Shown one piece after another: positions 1 through 6,078 of a stretch of DNA of 8,835 nt. The translations under genes and the position numbers were made by a program. This DNA is from an uncultured Fusibacter sp. (lineage in GTDB: Bacteria; Bacillota; Clostridia; Peptostreptococcales; Acidaminobacteraceae). The stretch's first letter is position 1. Every line of letters begins with the position of its first letter. Under the pieces are notes generated by a model. It was not told the origin of the DNA, made no database searches, and was given only the letters and a program-made list of their open reading frames with translations. The stretch spans positions 1 to 8,835 of the forward strand of contig CALFXQ010000298.1 of the NCBI GenBank assembly GCA_937958285.1, read 5' to 3'.

Positions 1-135
1 CGTCACAATTTCGAGATGCTCAGGCGAGGTGTTTTCGACAATACCGAGAATATTCAGGGTTTGAATAGGCTCTCTTTCGAGGAGGTGTTTAAGGGGTTGT
101 TGGAGCGCATTTACTTTAATGAGGGAATCTGCCAT
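1..135 (-). CDS. Probable GNAT-family N-acetyltransferase, N-terminal fragment (runs off left edge)
   Basis: An ATG at 135 opens a frame that stays open for 45 codons to the window edge, so only the N-terminus is visible. It starts 9 nt after the stop of the upstream gene, with a modest AGGA-like Shine-Dalgarno sequence ending about 6 nt before the ATG. The peptide contains the pattern LLEREPIQTLNILGIVEN (residues 18-35). This resembles the first helix and strand of many Firmicute GNAT acetyltransferases, where an E-P-[IV] turn is followed by a hydrophobic strand ending in an acidic residue and Asn. GNAT enzymes transfer an acetyl group from acetyl-CoA to an amine. The acetyl-CoA-binding motif would lie outside the window, so the family call is inference from a short stretch and no substrate can be suggested. 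The tight spacing suggests it is the last visible gene of the leftward run. Confidence 0.5.
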   Translation of the reverse strand, partial: MADSLIKVNALQQPLKHLLEREPIQTLNILGIVENTSPEHLEIVT

Positions 136-144
136 GCTTTGATC

Positions 145-567
145 CTAGAGGCGCTGTTTATAGAGGGATTCAGCACGTGTAGTTATAAAATCTTCTCGGC
201 GTTGATCTAATCTGTTTACAAATTCGTTAAGCGCAGGATCTTCCGTTTCAATCATATCGCGTAGGCCTTCATAAGATTCCATCATATTTATACTGACGCT
301 CAAATATGCATTTAGAATGCTAATCTGACATTGATTGTAGAGTTCGTCGTCTTCTGTACCGTTGATTACAGCTTGGTATAGGTCTACTGCACCTATAAAG
401 TCGTGAAAGTAGAGTGGACCAACAATATCTGCATAAAGTTTTAACGCGCGAAAATGGAGAACATCTTCTTGTTTTTCGTCGAGAATGATTTTTAAATCTT
501 CTAGTGCCTCTTGGAATTGCATGTTTTTTACTAACTCAACTGCATTTTGATAGTGTTTCTCGTTCAT
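145..567 (-). CDS. Small helical, TPR-like protein of unknown function
   Basis: I do not recognise the family. The protein is 140 aa from the ATG at 567, acidic, and appears almost entirely alpha-helical with no signal peptide or membrane segment, so it is probably cytoplasmic. Its first part (AVELVKNMQFQEALEDLKII) and a later part (FIGAVDLYQAVINGTEDD) have the spacing of small and large residues typical of TPR-like helical hairpins. This is weak evidence for a protein-protein interaction role. A longer reading starting with GTG at 588 is possible, but it has no Shine-Dalgarno sequence. The ATG at 567 has GAGGT at 573-577, 5 nt upstream, and a candidate promoter at 591-619 would start RNA downstream of that GTG. 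The gene lies 78 nt after the YeiH-like gene and 9 nt before the probable GNAT gene. Confidence 0.65.
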   Translation of the reverse strand: MNEKHYQNAVELVKNMQFQEALEDLKIILDEKQEDVLHFRALKLYADIVGPLYFHDFIGAVDLYQAVINGTEDDELYNQCQISILNAYLSVSINMMESYEGLRDMIETEDPALNEFVNRLDQRREDFITTRAESLYKQRL

Positions 568-572
568 AAATA

Positions 573-577
573 ACCTC
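573..577 (-). promoter_or_regulatory. Ribosome binding site that fixes the start of the small helical protein
   Basis: GAGGT on the minus strand sits 5 nt upstream of the ATG at 567. The competing in-frame GTG at 588 has no purine-rich sequence in front of it. This favours the 140-residue product over a 147-residue one. Confidence 0.6.
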
Positions 578-590
578 ACATCAATCACGT

Positions 591-619
591 AGTCTAAATG
601 GCGTTTAAGTTGTTGTAAA
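591..619 (-). promoter_or_regulatory. Candidate sigma-A-type promoter for the small helical protein and downstream gene
   Basis: On the minus strand, TTTACA (614-619, 5 of 6 matches to the -35 consensus) is followed after exactly 17 nt by TAGACT (591-596, 4 of 6 matches to the -10 consensus). RNA would start near 583-585, giving a leader of about 17 nt before the ATG at 567. No terminator was seen between the upstream YeiH-like gene and this site. The downstream genes could therefore be transcribed both by read-through and from this promoter. The call rests on motif matching only. Confidence 0.35.
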
Positions 620-645
620 TCATAATCAGTGTTTGTAAACCGGTG

Positions 646-1647
646 TTATAAGTATAGCAAAATCACATAAACTGCGCTAGCAGATAAGGCAAATAACAGA
701 AGTCCAAAGTTTATGACCTTCAAGCCCTTTCCTGCGATTTCTTTAAATGTAACACTTAGGCCCATGGCAGTCATCGCAAGTAATATAAACTGTTGGCTAG
801 CCACTTGGCCAATGGAGACAAGCTCGGTGGGCAAAAGTCCGGTGGCTTTAATGGCAGTAGCAATAATAAAGCCCCAAAGATAAGTGGGTATATGGGATCT
901 CTTTTTTATACTGTCGGCATCGGGCGAAAAATGGATGCTCAGGGCAATAGAAATGGGAACGAGCATCATCACGCGCATCATCTTAACAAAAGTGCCGATT
1001 TCACCTGCGTAGTCACCGCGCACAAAAGCCCCTGCAATAGCGTGGGCAACCCCGTGAAGTGTCATTCCAGCCCAAATTCCAAATTCGATATCTGTAAGTG
1101 AAGAAAAACTCGAGATGGCCGCCATAAAAAGCACGCCCAATGCGCCCAAAAAACTCACTAAAGTCACTGCGAGAACAGATTCTTCTTTTGAGGCCTTTAT
1201 AGTAGGGGCCAAAGCGACGACAGCTGCCGCGCCGCATATGCTAGAGCCCACACCTACTAAAGCGGCCAATTTTGGTGAGAGTTTAAAAAAGCGATTGAAA
1301 ATGTATACAAGAACCAGAATGGTTATAACGTAGACGATAACGCTTAGAATCAGTGGCAAACCCATTGTGCCGATTTCACTTGGATTGAGCTTTAATCCAA
1401 GAAGAACAATGCCAAAGAGTAGAAGTGTCTTTTGCGAGAAGTCGATTCCCGCTTTAAACCATTTAGCAGTGCCCACTAAATTATTGAGTAACATACCGAG
1501 TATGATGGCAATCGTGAGGGTTTCCAGCTGAAACCACGCAGAAATCCAATTGCCAATGACAGTGGCCATGAGTGCAATGACGCCGACATATACGAGGCCA
1601 GGTACCATTTGCAAAAAAGGTGTTGCCTTTTGAACCACATTGTTCAT
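646..1647 (-). CDS. YeiH/UPF0324 family membrane protein (putative sulfate exporter family)
   Basis: This 333-residue protein is polytopic, with about nine to eleven hydrophobic segments spread over its length and a short cytoplasmic-looking N-terminus. Family signatures include GIVLLGLKL (79-87), the Gly/Ala-rich GSSICGAAAVVALAP (134-148), and the TLHGVAHAIAGA stretch (196-207), placing it in Pfam PF03601 (Cons_hypoth698, TIGR00698). The length is normal for the family. Members have been called putative sulfate exporters because some sit beside taurine or sulfonate degradation genes, but transport has not been generally proven and nothing here points to sulfur metabolism. The ATG at 1647 follows the RNase H stop codon by 3 nt, and AAAGGA within the end of that gene serves as Shine-Dalgarno, so translational coupling is likely. 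The pairing with RNase H has no obvious functional logic. The family call is firm; the substrate is unknown. Confidence 0.88.
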   Translation of the reverse strand: MNNVVQKATPFLQMVPGLVYVGVIALMATVIGNWISAWFQLETLTIAIILGMLLNNLVGTAKWFKAGIDFSQKTLLLFGIVLLGLKLNPSEIGTMGLPLILSVIVYVITILVLVYIFNRFFKLSPKLAALVGVGSSICGAAAVVALAPTIKASKEESVLAVTLVSFLGALGVLFMAAISSFSSLTDIEFGIWAGMTLHGVAHAIAGAFVRGDYAGEIGTFVKMMRVMMLVPISIALSIHFSPDADSIKKRSHIPTYLWGFIIATAIKATGLLPTELVSIGQVASQQFILLAMTAMGLSVTFKEIAGKGLKVINFGLLLFALSASAVYVILLYL

Positions 1648-1650
1648 TTC

Positions 1651-2214
1651 TTAGTCCTTTGTGCCTTCGCCAAGACCACTTCTAAGGGCATCAATGGCCT
1701 CATTGGCCAACTGATCTGCGCGATTGTTGTACTGAATACCTGTGAGATAGCGTTCAAAGGGCATTTGAATGCCATAGTCGTTGATAAATTTAGCGTGCCA
1801 TTTTTTTATTTCTGCGGTGTGATTGACATCTAAGTGACCTTTCACTTTAAAAAAGAGCACTTGCGGATGACGCTGAACCAACTGTAGTAGCTCAACCCAA
1901 AGGTCTTGATTTTCTACTGGTTCTTTTTTGCTGTTGCGCCAGCCGTTTTTTTGCCAATTTACATGCCACTTTTGATGAAAACAGTTGACGATATAGGCAC
2001 TATCCGAATAGACACTCACGCTTATATCTACATTTTGAATCGCCCTTAGGCCCTCTATAAGTGCAGTTAACTCCATGCGGTTATTGGTGGTATTGACAGT
2101 GCCACCTTTAAGCTCTTTAATGTGCTCTTTATAGACTAGTACTGTGCCCCAGCCACCAATATTGATTTCCGATTGGTTTCCAGAACAACCGCCATCGCAA
2201 TAGATATGAATCAT
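1651..2214 (-). CDS. rnhA: RNase HI-like ribonuclease with an enlarged C-terminal loop
   Basis: The product would cut the RNA strand of RNA-DNA hybrids, for example R-loops and primer remnants, in the cytoplasm. The four metal-binding carboxylates of RNase HI are visible: D7 in YCDGG, E48 in NNRMELTA, D71 in YSDSAY and D167 in NNRADQLANEA. The conserved His of the VKGH motif is H127. A basic handle region (QKWHVNWQKNGWRNSKKEPV, 81-100) is also present. The protein is 187 aa, longer than the roughly 155 aa of E. coli RNase HI, because about 30 extra residues lie between H127 and D167. The ATG at 2214 has a strong AGGAGGT Shine-Dalgarno sequence 5 nt upstream. An extended -10 promoter lies about 28 nt upstream, and the YeiH-like gene follows after 3 nt. 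Catalytic function is well supported; the role of the insertion is unknown. Confidence 0.92.
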   Translation of the reverse strand: MIHIYCDGGCSGNQSEINIGGWGTVLVYKEHIKELKGGTVNTTNNRMELTALIEGLRAIQNVDISVSVYSDSAYIVNCFHQKWHVNWQKNGWRNSKKEPVENQDLWVELLQLVQRHPQVLFFKVKGHLDVNHTAEIKKWHAKFINDYGIQMPFERYLTGIQYNNRADQLANEAIDALRSGLGEGTKD

Positions 2215-2241
2215 TTGACCTCCTAATAGTCCGACGCCTTG

Positions 2242-2250
2242 ATTATAGCA
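2242..2250 (-). promoter_or_regulatory. Extended -10 promoter for the RNase H / YeiH-like operon
   Basis: On the minus strand the sequence reads TGCTATAAT: a perfect TATAAT -10 (2242-2247) preceded by the TGn extension (2248-2250). The -35 position 17 nt away reads AAACCC and is poor, as is usual for extended -10 promoters. RNA would start near 2235, about 20 nt before the ATG at 2214, leaving just enough room for the AGGAGGT ribosome binding site. Confidence 0.6.
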
Positions 2251-2327
2251 TAAATTGAAAGGTTGGGTTTGGTGTTTTGGAGACCATTTTCACATAATCA
2301 ACTACGAGAAAAGGATTTCACTAGGTG

Positions 2328-2347
2328 ATTAAACTGAATAGTTTAAT
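2328..2347. promoter_or_regulatory. Perfect 8-bp inverted repeat in the divergent rnhA / lrp-glnA region, candidate operator
   Basis: ATTAAACT (2328-2335), a GAAT spacer, and AGTTTAAT (2340-2347) form a perfect AT-rich inverted repeat. It has no T-tract and is not placed to be a terminator. It lies about 70 nt upstream of the predicted lrp start and about 95 nt upstream of the RNase H promoter start. A second TGAATA (2358-2363) repeats the TGAATA at 2335-2340, 23 nt further on, roughly two helical turns away. Lrp/AsnC proteins usually bind AT-rich inverted repeats, often several in phase, so autoregulation by the adjacent Lrp-like protein is a reasonable guess, not a demonstrated fact. Confidence 0.4.
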
Positions 2348-2374
2348 TTGTATAGTCTGAATAAACGAATTAAT

Positions 2375-2403
2375 TTGAATTGTCAGTTAAAATGTTTTAT
2401 CAT
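2375..2403 (+). promoter_or_regulatory. Candidate promoter for the lrp-glnA operon
   Basis: TTGAAT (2375-2380, 4 of 6 to the -35 consensus) is followed after 17 nt by TATCAT (2398-2403, 5 of 6 to the -10 consensus). RNA would start near 2410, leaving a short leader of about 14 nt that contains the GGAGGTGG ribosome binding site at 2412-2419. The short leader leaves no room for a riboswitch or T-box, so control would have to be by a DNA-binding protein or after transcription. Confidence 0.45.
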
Positions 2404-2423
2404 AAAGCTGTGGAGGTGGTGAC

Positions 2424-2885
2424 GTGGATCGATATGATATTTCAATATTAAAGCGCCTTCAAGAGAACGCGCGACTGTCAACTGCTGAAATTGGAAGAAG
2501 TATCGGACTTTCAACGACAGCGACAAAAGAACGCATTAAAAAGCTTGAAGATGAGGGCGTGATTCAAGCCTATCATGCGAAGCTAGATGCCAAGTCTGTG
2601 GGATTTTCACTTGTGGCATTTATCACTGTTCCCGTTGGTGATATTGGCATTAAAGAGATGGGCGAGCGACTCTTGGCGACAGAAGAGGTGCTGGAGTGTC
2701 ATAAAGTGACAGGCAATACGTGCTTCCTCGTGAAAGTAAAAGTGAGAGATGCAGATCACCTTGAACATTTAGTGGATAGCATCAATCAATATGCGAGAAA
2801 TACATATACGTATCTTGTTCTGTCAACACTAAAAGAAGAAGGGTTACTGCCATTAACAACAGATGATGATGATCAAAACGATTAG
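2424..2885 (+). CDS. Lrp/AsnC-family transcriptional regulator
   Basis: This 153-residue protein has the standard two-domain layout. An N-terminal winged helix-turn-helix covers about residues 1-60, with ILKRLQENARLSTAEIGRSI followed by the recognition helix region GLSTTATKERIKKLEDEGVI. A C-terminal RAM (AsnC ligand-binding) domain covers about 62-140, containing HKVTGNTCFLVKVKV and a YTYLVLSTL strand. It ends in an acidic tail (DDDDQND). Family members form dimers and octamers, bind AT-rich operators, and respond to amino acids. The start is GTG at 2424, chosen because GGAGGTGG lies 4-5 nt upstream and the N-terminus MDRYDISIL matches the family. The glutamine synthetase gene follows after 8 nt, so a role in sensing nitrogen status or glutamine is inferred from context. 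Its effector and targets cannot be read from the sequence. Confidence 0.93.
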   Translation: MDRYDISILKRLQENARLSTAEIGRSIGLSTTATKERIKKLEDEGVIQAYHAKLDAKSVGFSLVAFITVPVGDIGIKEMGERLLATEEVLECHKVTGNTCFLVKVKVRDADHLEHLVDSINQYARNTYTYLVLSTLKEEGLLPLTTDDDDQND

Positions 2886-2889
2886 GAGG
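2884..2889 (+). promoter_or_regulatory. glnA ribosome binding site overlapping the lrp stop codon
   Basis: AGGAGG begins at the second base of the TAG stop of the Lrp-like gene and sits 4 nt from the glnA ATG at 2894. A ribosome ending the first gene would be placed directly over the initiation site of the second, so translational coupling is likely and would keep regulator and enzyme synthesis linked. Confidence 0.7.
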
Positions 2890-2893
2890 AAGT

Positions 2894-4324
2894 ATGTTTA
2901 AGACCATTGAAGATGCAATGCAATATGTAGAGCGCGAGCGTGTAGACTTTGTGGATTTTAAAGTGATAGATTTGGCGGGAAGATGGCATCATCTCACGAT
3001 TCCGGCAAAGCGACTCAATGTGCATACCATGACTTATGGCATAGGATTTGACGGCTCTAGCTATGGCTTTAAAACGGTAGAAAAGTCAGATATGGTGTTT
3101 ATTCCTGATTTAGAAACGGCATTTATCGATCCCTTTGCTAAAGATAAAACACTTGTCTTTATTGCCAATATCTATAACCTCACAGGTGGCTTGCATCGCT
3201 ATTCAGCCGATCCGCGTTTTATATCCAAAAAGGCTGAAGACTATATGAAAGAAACGGGCATTGCAGATTATTCGATGTTTGGTCCGGAGTTTGAATTTTA
3301 CATTCTCGATCATTTCTCTTATCATTTGTCCCCACACTATACGTGCATCGATTTAGATTCAGAGCAGGCAGAATGGAATACAGGACACGATACCTCTAAA
3401 AATACAGGATATAAGGTTCGTCATAAAGGCGGATACCATATCGATATTCCCTACGATGTCAACTTCGACCTTCGAAATCAGATGGTACAGCAACTCGAGC
3501 AACTCGATGTTCCCGTAAAATATCATCATCCAGAAGTTGGTGGTCCAGGACAGCTCGAAATTGAATTGATGCTCGATAGCAGCGATAAGATGGCCGACCG
3601 CACCATGAAACTAAAATATGTGCTAAAGAACATGGCCATACGTGCTGGCAAGACGGTTACCTTTATGCCAAAGCCTTTTTACAAAGAGGCAGGCAATGGC
3701 ATGCACGTTCACATGCACCTGTTTAAAGAGGGAAGACCTTTGTTCTACGATGAAAATGGTTATTCAGGCATGTCTCAAATGGCGCTCTATGCCATTGGCG
3801 GTGTGCTAAAACACTCGGCTGCTTTAATGGGCATCACAAATCCATCCACTAATTCTTATAAGCGATTAGTTCCTGGCTATGAAGCGCCAGTAAGCATTTG
3901 CTTTGCCACGGCAAATAGAAGTGCGGTCATTAGAATTCCCGGCTATGCCAATGCACCAGAAGACAAGCGCTTTGAATTTAGGCCCTCCGACGCAACGAGC
4001 AATCCCTACTTGTGTTACTCTGCACTCTTAATGGCCATGCTAGATGGTATAGAAAACAAAATTGACCCTTTGAAAGAAGGCTTTGGCCCTTGGGATGTGA
4101 ACATCTTTGAATTGCCAGACGAAGATAAGGCTAAAATCAAGGGTCTTCCCACAAGTCTTTTCGAAGCTGCCGATGCCTTAGAGGCGGATTGTGACTTCCT
4201 TTTAAAGGGTGGTGTGTATACGCGAGACATAATCGACAATATCTTAAAAGCGATACGTAAAGATGCCGCTGAGGTAAACACAATACCACATCCAAAAGAA
4301 TATGAGCTGTACTTTGATTTATAA
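2894..4324 (+). CDS. glnA: Type I glutamine synthetase (glutamate-ammonia ligase), without the adenylylation Tyr
   Basis: The enzyme makes glutamine from glutamate, ammonia and ATP in the cytoplasm; type I enzymes are dodecamers. At 476 aa it has the length of the longer type I enzymes. The beta-grasp N-terminal domain carries the GFDGSSYG latch (D53). Metal and substrate ligands are visible as E132 and E134 in GPEFEF, E214 in HHPEV, E222 in GQLE, H271 in GNGMHVHM, the flap E330 in LVPGYEAPV, R342 and R347 in NRSAVIRIP, and E361 and R363 in RFEFR. The C-terminus YELYFDL is typical. At the site where E. coli GlnA is adenylylated (NLYDLPPEE), this protein reads NIFELPDED, with F405 replacing Tyr. 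Control by GlnE-type adenylylation is therefore not expected. It follows an Lrp-like gene by 8 nt, and transcription would end at or beyond the hairpin at 4366-4407. Confidence 0.97.
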   Translation: MFKTIEDAMQYVERERVDFVDFKVIDLAGRWHHLTIPAKRLNVHTMTYGIGFDGSSYGFKTVEKSDMVFIPDLETAFIDPFAKDKTLVFIANIYNLTGGLHRYSADPRFISKKAEDYMKETGIADYSMFGPEFEFYILDHFSYHLSPHYTCIDLDSEQAEWNTGHDTSKNTGYKVRHKGGYHIDIPYDVNFDLRNQMVQQLEQLDVPVKYHHPEVGGPGQLEIELMLDSSDKMADRTMKLKYVLKNMAIRAGKTVTFMPKPFYKEAGNGMHVHMHLFKEGRPLFYDENGYSGMSQMALYAIGGVLKHSAALMGITNPSTNSYKRLVPGYEAPVSICFATANRSAVIRIPGYANAPEDKRFEFRPSDATSNPYLCYSALLMAMLDGIENKIDPLKEGFGPWDVNIFELPDEDKAKIKGLPTSLFEAADALEADCDFLLKGGVYTRDIIDNILKAIRKDAAEVNTIPHPKEYELYFDL

Positions 4325-4332
4325 GTCTAAGT

Positions 4333-4364
4333 CAGAATAACAGAATAACAGAAAAACAGATAAA
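4333..4364 (+). repeat. Four-copy 8-nt imperfect tandem repeat after glnA
   Basis: Four consecutive 8-mers follow the glnA stop by 8 nt: CAGAATAA, CAGAATAA, CAGAAAAA and CAGATAAA. The first two are identical and the others differ at one or two positions. The array leads directly into the intergenic hairpin. On the minus strand its last unit supplies the T-rich part of the terminator of the opposing operon. It could be a slippage-derived repeat or an mRNA 3'-end element; no function is evident. Confidence 0.75.
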
Positions 4365-4407
4365 AAGACTCACAGCCACTTGATGAAAACTTAAGGGCTG
4401 TGGGTCT
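4361..4407 (-). terminator. Intrinsic terminator of the kinase / solute-binding protein operon, hairpin shared with glnA
   Basis: The 12-nt arms AGACTCACAGCC (4366-4377) and GGCTGTGGGTCT (4396-4407) pair along their whole length with one G-T or A-C mismatch, separated by an 18-nt loop. Read on the minus strand, the stem starts 7 nt after the solute-binding protein stop and is followed by TTTTTA, then another T run, which fits a rho-independent terminator. On the plus strand the stem is followed only by TAATACTTT, so it would be a weaker terminator, or an mRNA-protecting hairpin, for the convergent glnA transcript. Confidence 0.75.
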
Positions 4408-4413
4408 AATACT

Positions 4414-6054
4414 TTACGGCTTAATCTGCGCTTCGGTGAAGACAAATTGTGATGAGCTATTGCGATACCACCCGGTGACCTTTTGGGACATTAGGGTGAT
4501 TTTTTTGCGATAATACAGATTGAAAATTGGCGATTGATCGAGCAGTTGTTTCTCGATATTTCTAAAAGCATCTAAGGCTTCTGCTTCATCTGTTAATGAG
4601 AGGGCAGATTTTATCAAGTCGTCGATTGTGGGGTCATACCAGCCAATGATTTGAGTTAAAATGCCATCTTTTTGGAAGTTGGATAAGAAGGTCATGGGGT
4701 GAGGATAATCGCCACCAAAACCCAACATAATTAAATCGTATTCTCCTTTTAATGCACGGTCAAACAAATCTCCCCAAGGCATCGCCGTAACGGAAACATC
4801 GATATTGAGTGTCTCTTTCCAGTGTTTTGCAATAGCCTCGGCAACATTTTTGTCGGGGCCAGTATCCATGGCAAGGAGTTCTAGAGGTTGATTGAAGGCG
4901 TTGGATTCCTTTCGAATCTCTTCAATTGCAAGCTTTGCATCGGATACAGATGTAGGGGCGACTAAGGCGGTAAAGTCGTGGAAAGGTTGGCCGGCCAAGT
5001 GATAGTTGATTGGAACTAAGAATTGCGTAGCAATACCAGAACCTGAAATCACATCAGAGACGATCAAATCTCTTGGAATTGTTTGGTCCAACGCCTTTCT
5101 TAGGCGAATATCTTGAAACAATGGCTTGCGATGATTGACTACCATAAAGGAAGTACTAGGGGCAATGTGGGAGTGGACCTCGCTTTCAAGCTCTGGGTAT
5201 GTTCGGAGTTTGCTCGGTTCAAGTTCGTAGATGCCATCTACTATCCCATCTTGGTACAATTGAATAGGGTCTTGGTCAGCCTTTAAAAAGTAATACGTAA
5301 TGCGGTCAATGGCAATTGTGCTCGCATTCCAATAATTTGGATTTTTTTCGATTACCACGCGCTCATTTGGCACAATTTCGACCATCTTGTAAGGCCCATT
5401 TGAAATGTAGTCCTCGGGGTGTTGATCCCAATCAGGACCTCTACTTATAATCTGATCCACTAAAACAGGGGAAAGATTGATAAACGACATAAGATTCAAG
5501 AAAAAGGGCGTAGGACCAATAGTGTCGATCTGCACGGTATAATCGTCGATAGCCTTAATAGCAACATCTTCTTTTTTTAATGTACCCTGATTAAATGCAC
5601 TGGCATTGACTACATAAGGCGAGAGGATGCCGACGTTTTTAGAGGCGGTCTGCGGGTCTAGAATATACAAAAAAGTATCTCGTACTTGTTGAGCGGTAAT
5701 CCCTTCACCGTTTGTCCACTTGGCATTTTTTCGCAAGTAGAAGGTGAAACGCGTGTTCTCTTCACTCACTTCCCAACGCTCCGCAAGACCCGGAATAAGC
5801 TTGCCTTGCGAATCTTCCCTCAATAGAGGCTCATACACATGGTAAATAATCGGTGTGGCAAAGCTCTCATTTGTTTGTGTAGGATCTAATTCAGTTGGTG
5901 CACTCTGAAGTAAAAATCTAAATTCCTGAGTAGCCTCAGGCGCCTTAGCCTGACATCCGATAGAAAATAGGATAACAGCCATTAAAGACATTGTAAAAAT
6001 CACATACGAAGCACTGATACCCTTGCCATGCAAATGCTTGCCAACAGATGACAT
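4414..6054 (-). CDS. Family 5 extracellular solute-binding lipoprotein (OppA/peptide type)
   Basis: This 546-aa protein should be exported and anchored to the outer face of the membrane by a lipid. A basic, His-rich N-region is followed by a hydrophobic segment (about 17-33) and the lipobox SIGC with C34 as the modified residue. The mature part matches SBP_bac_5: the PTELDPTQTNES start, YEPLLRED, GLAERWEVSEENTRFTFYLR, and AKWTNGEGITAQQV (about 110-125). Length is typical of oligopeptide-binding proteins. Relatives bind peptides, nickel, sugars or opines, and the ligand cannot be predicted here. The ATG at 6054 has AAAGGAGG 7-8 nt upstream. The gene starts 24 nt after the histidine kinase gene and is followed by a terminator, with no permease or ATPase gene nearby. 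It may therefore serve the kinase as a ligand-binding partner, or work with transporter genes elsewhere. The family is firm; the role is inference. Confidence 0.92.
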   Translation of the reverse strand: MSSVGKHLHGKGISASYVIFTMSLMAVILFSIGCQAKAPEATQEFRFLLQSAPTELDPTQTNESFATPIIYHVYEPLLREDSQGKLIPGLAERWEVSEENTRFTFYLRKNAKWTNGEGITAQQVRDTFLYILDPQTASKNVGILSPYVVNASAFNQGTLKKEDVAIKAIDDYTVQIDTIGPTPFFLNLMSFINLSPVLVDQIISRGPDWDQHPEDYISNGPYKMVEIVPNERVVIEKNPNYWNASTIAIDRITYYFLKADQDPIQLYQDGIVDGIYELEPSKLRTYPELESEVHSHIAPSTSFMVVNHRKPLFQDIRLRKALDQTIPRDLIVSDVISGSGIATQFLVPINYHLAGQPFHDFTALVAPTSVSDAKLAIEEIRKESNAFNQPLELLAMDTGPDKNVAEAIAKHWKETLNIDVSVTAMPWGDLFDRALKGEYDLIMLGFGGDYPHPMTFLSNFQKDGILTQIIGWYDPTIDDLIKSALSLTDEAEALDAFRNIEKQLLDQSPIFNLYYRKKITLMSQKVTGWYRNSSSQFVFTEAQIKP

Positions 6055-6078
6055 TTTTAAGCCTCCTTTTTTAGAACA

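Noticed and set aside
16..210. Plus-strand open frame over the junction of the two leftmost minus-strand genes
   Set aside because: It is antisense to two better supported genes, lacks a ribosome binding site and has no family resemblance.
589..645. Possible terminator after the YeiH-like gene
   Set aside because: Only a short GTTTGTAAAC palindrome is present, with no stable GC stem and no T-tract.
793..1333. Open frames on the plus strand antisense to the YeiH-like gene (793-1101 and 1115-1333)
   Set aside because: No Shine-Dalgarno sequence, no recognisable protein features, and full overlap with a well-conserved membrane protein gene on the other strand.
2261..2280. G/T-rich run with four short G tracts (possible two-layer G-quadruplex)
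   Set aside because: Most tracts have only two G residues and the loops are uneven; this is too weak to claim a structure.
2381..2403. Possible GlnR-type operator (TGTNA-N7-TNACA) upstream of lrp-glnA
   Set aside because: TGTCA at 2381 matches the left half, but the right half-site does not occur at the required spacing.
4414..6054. Whether the solute-binding protein belongs to a complete peptide transporter operon
   Set aside because: A terminator follows the gene directly and the next gene is the convergent glnA; no permease or ATPase gene is present in the window.
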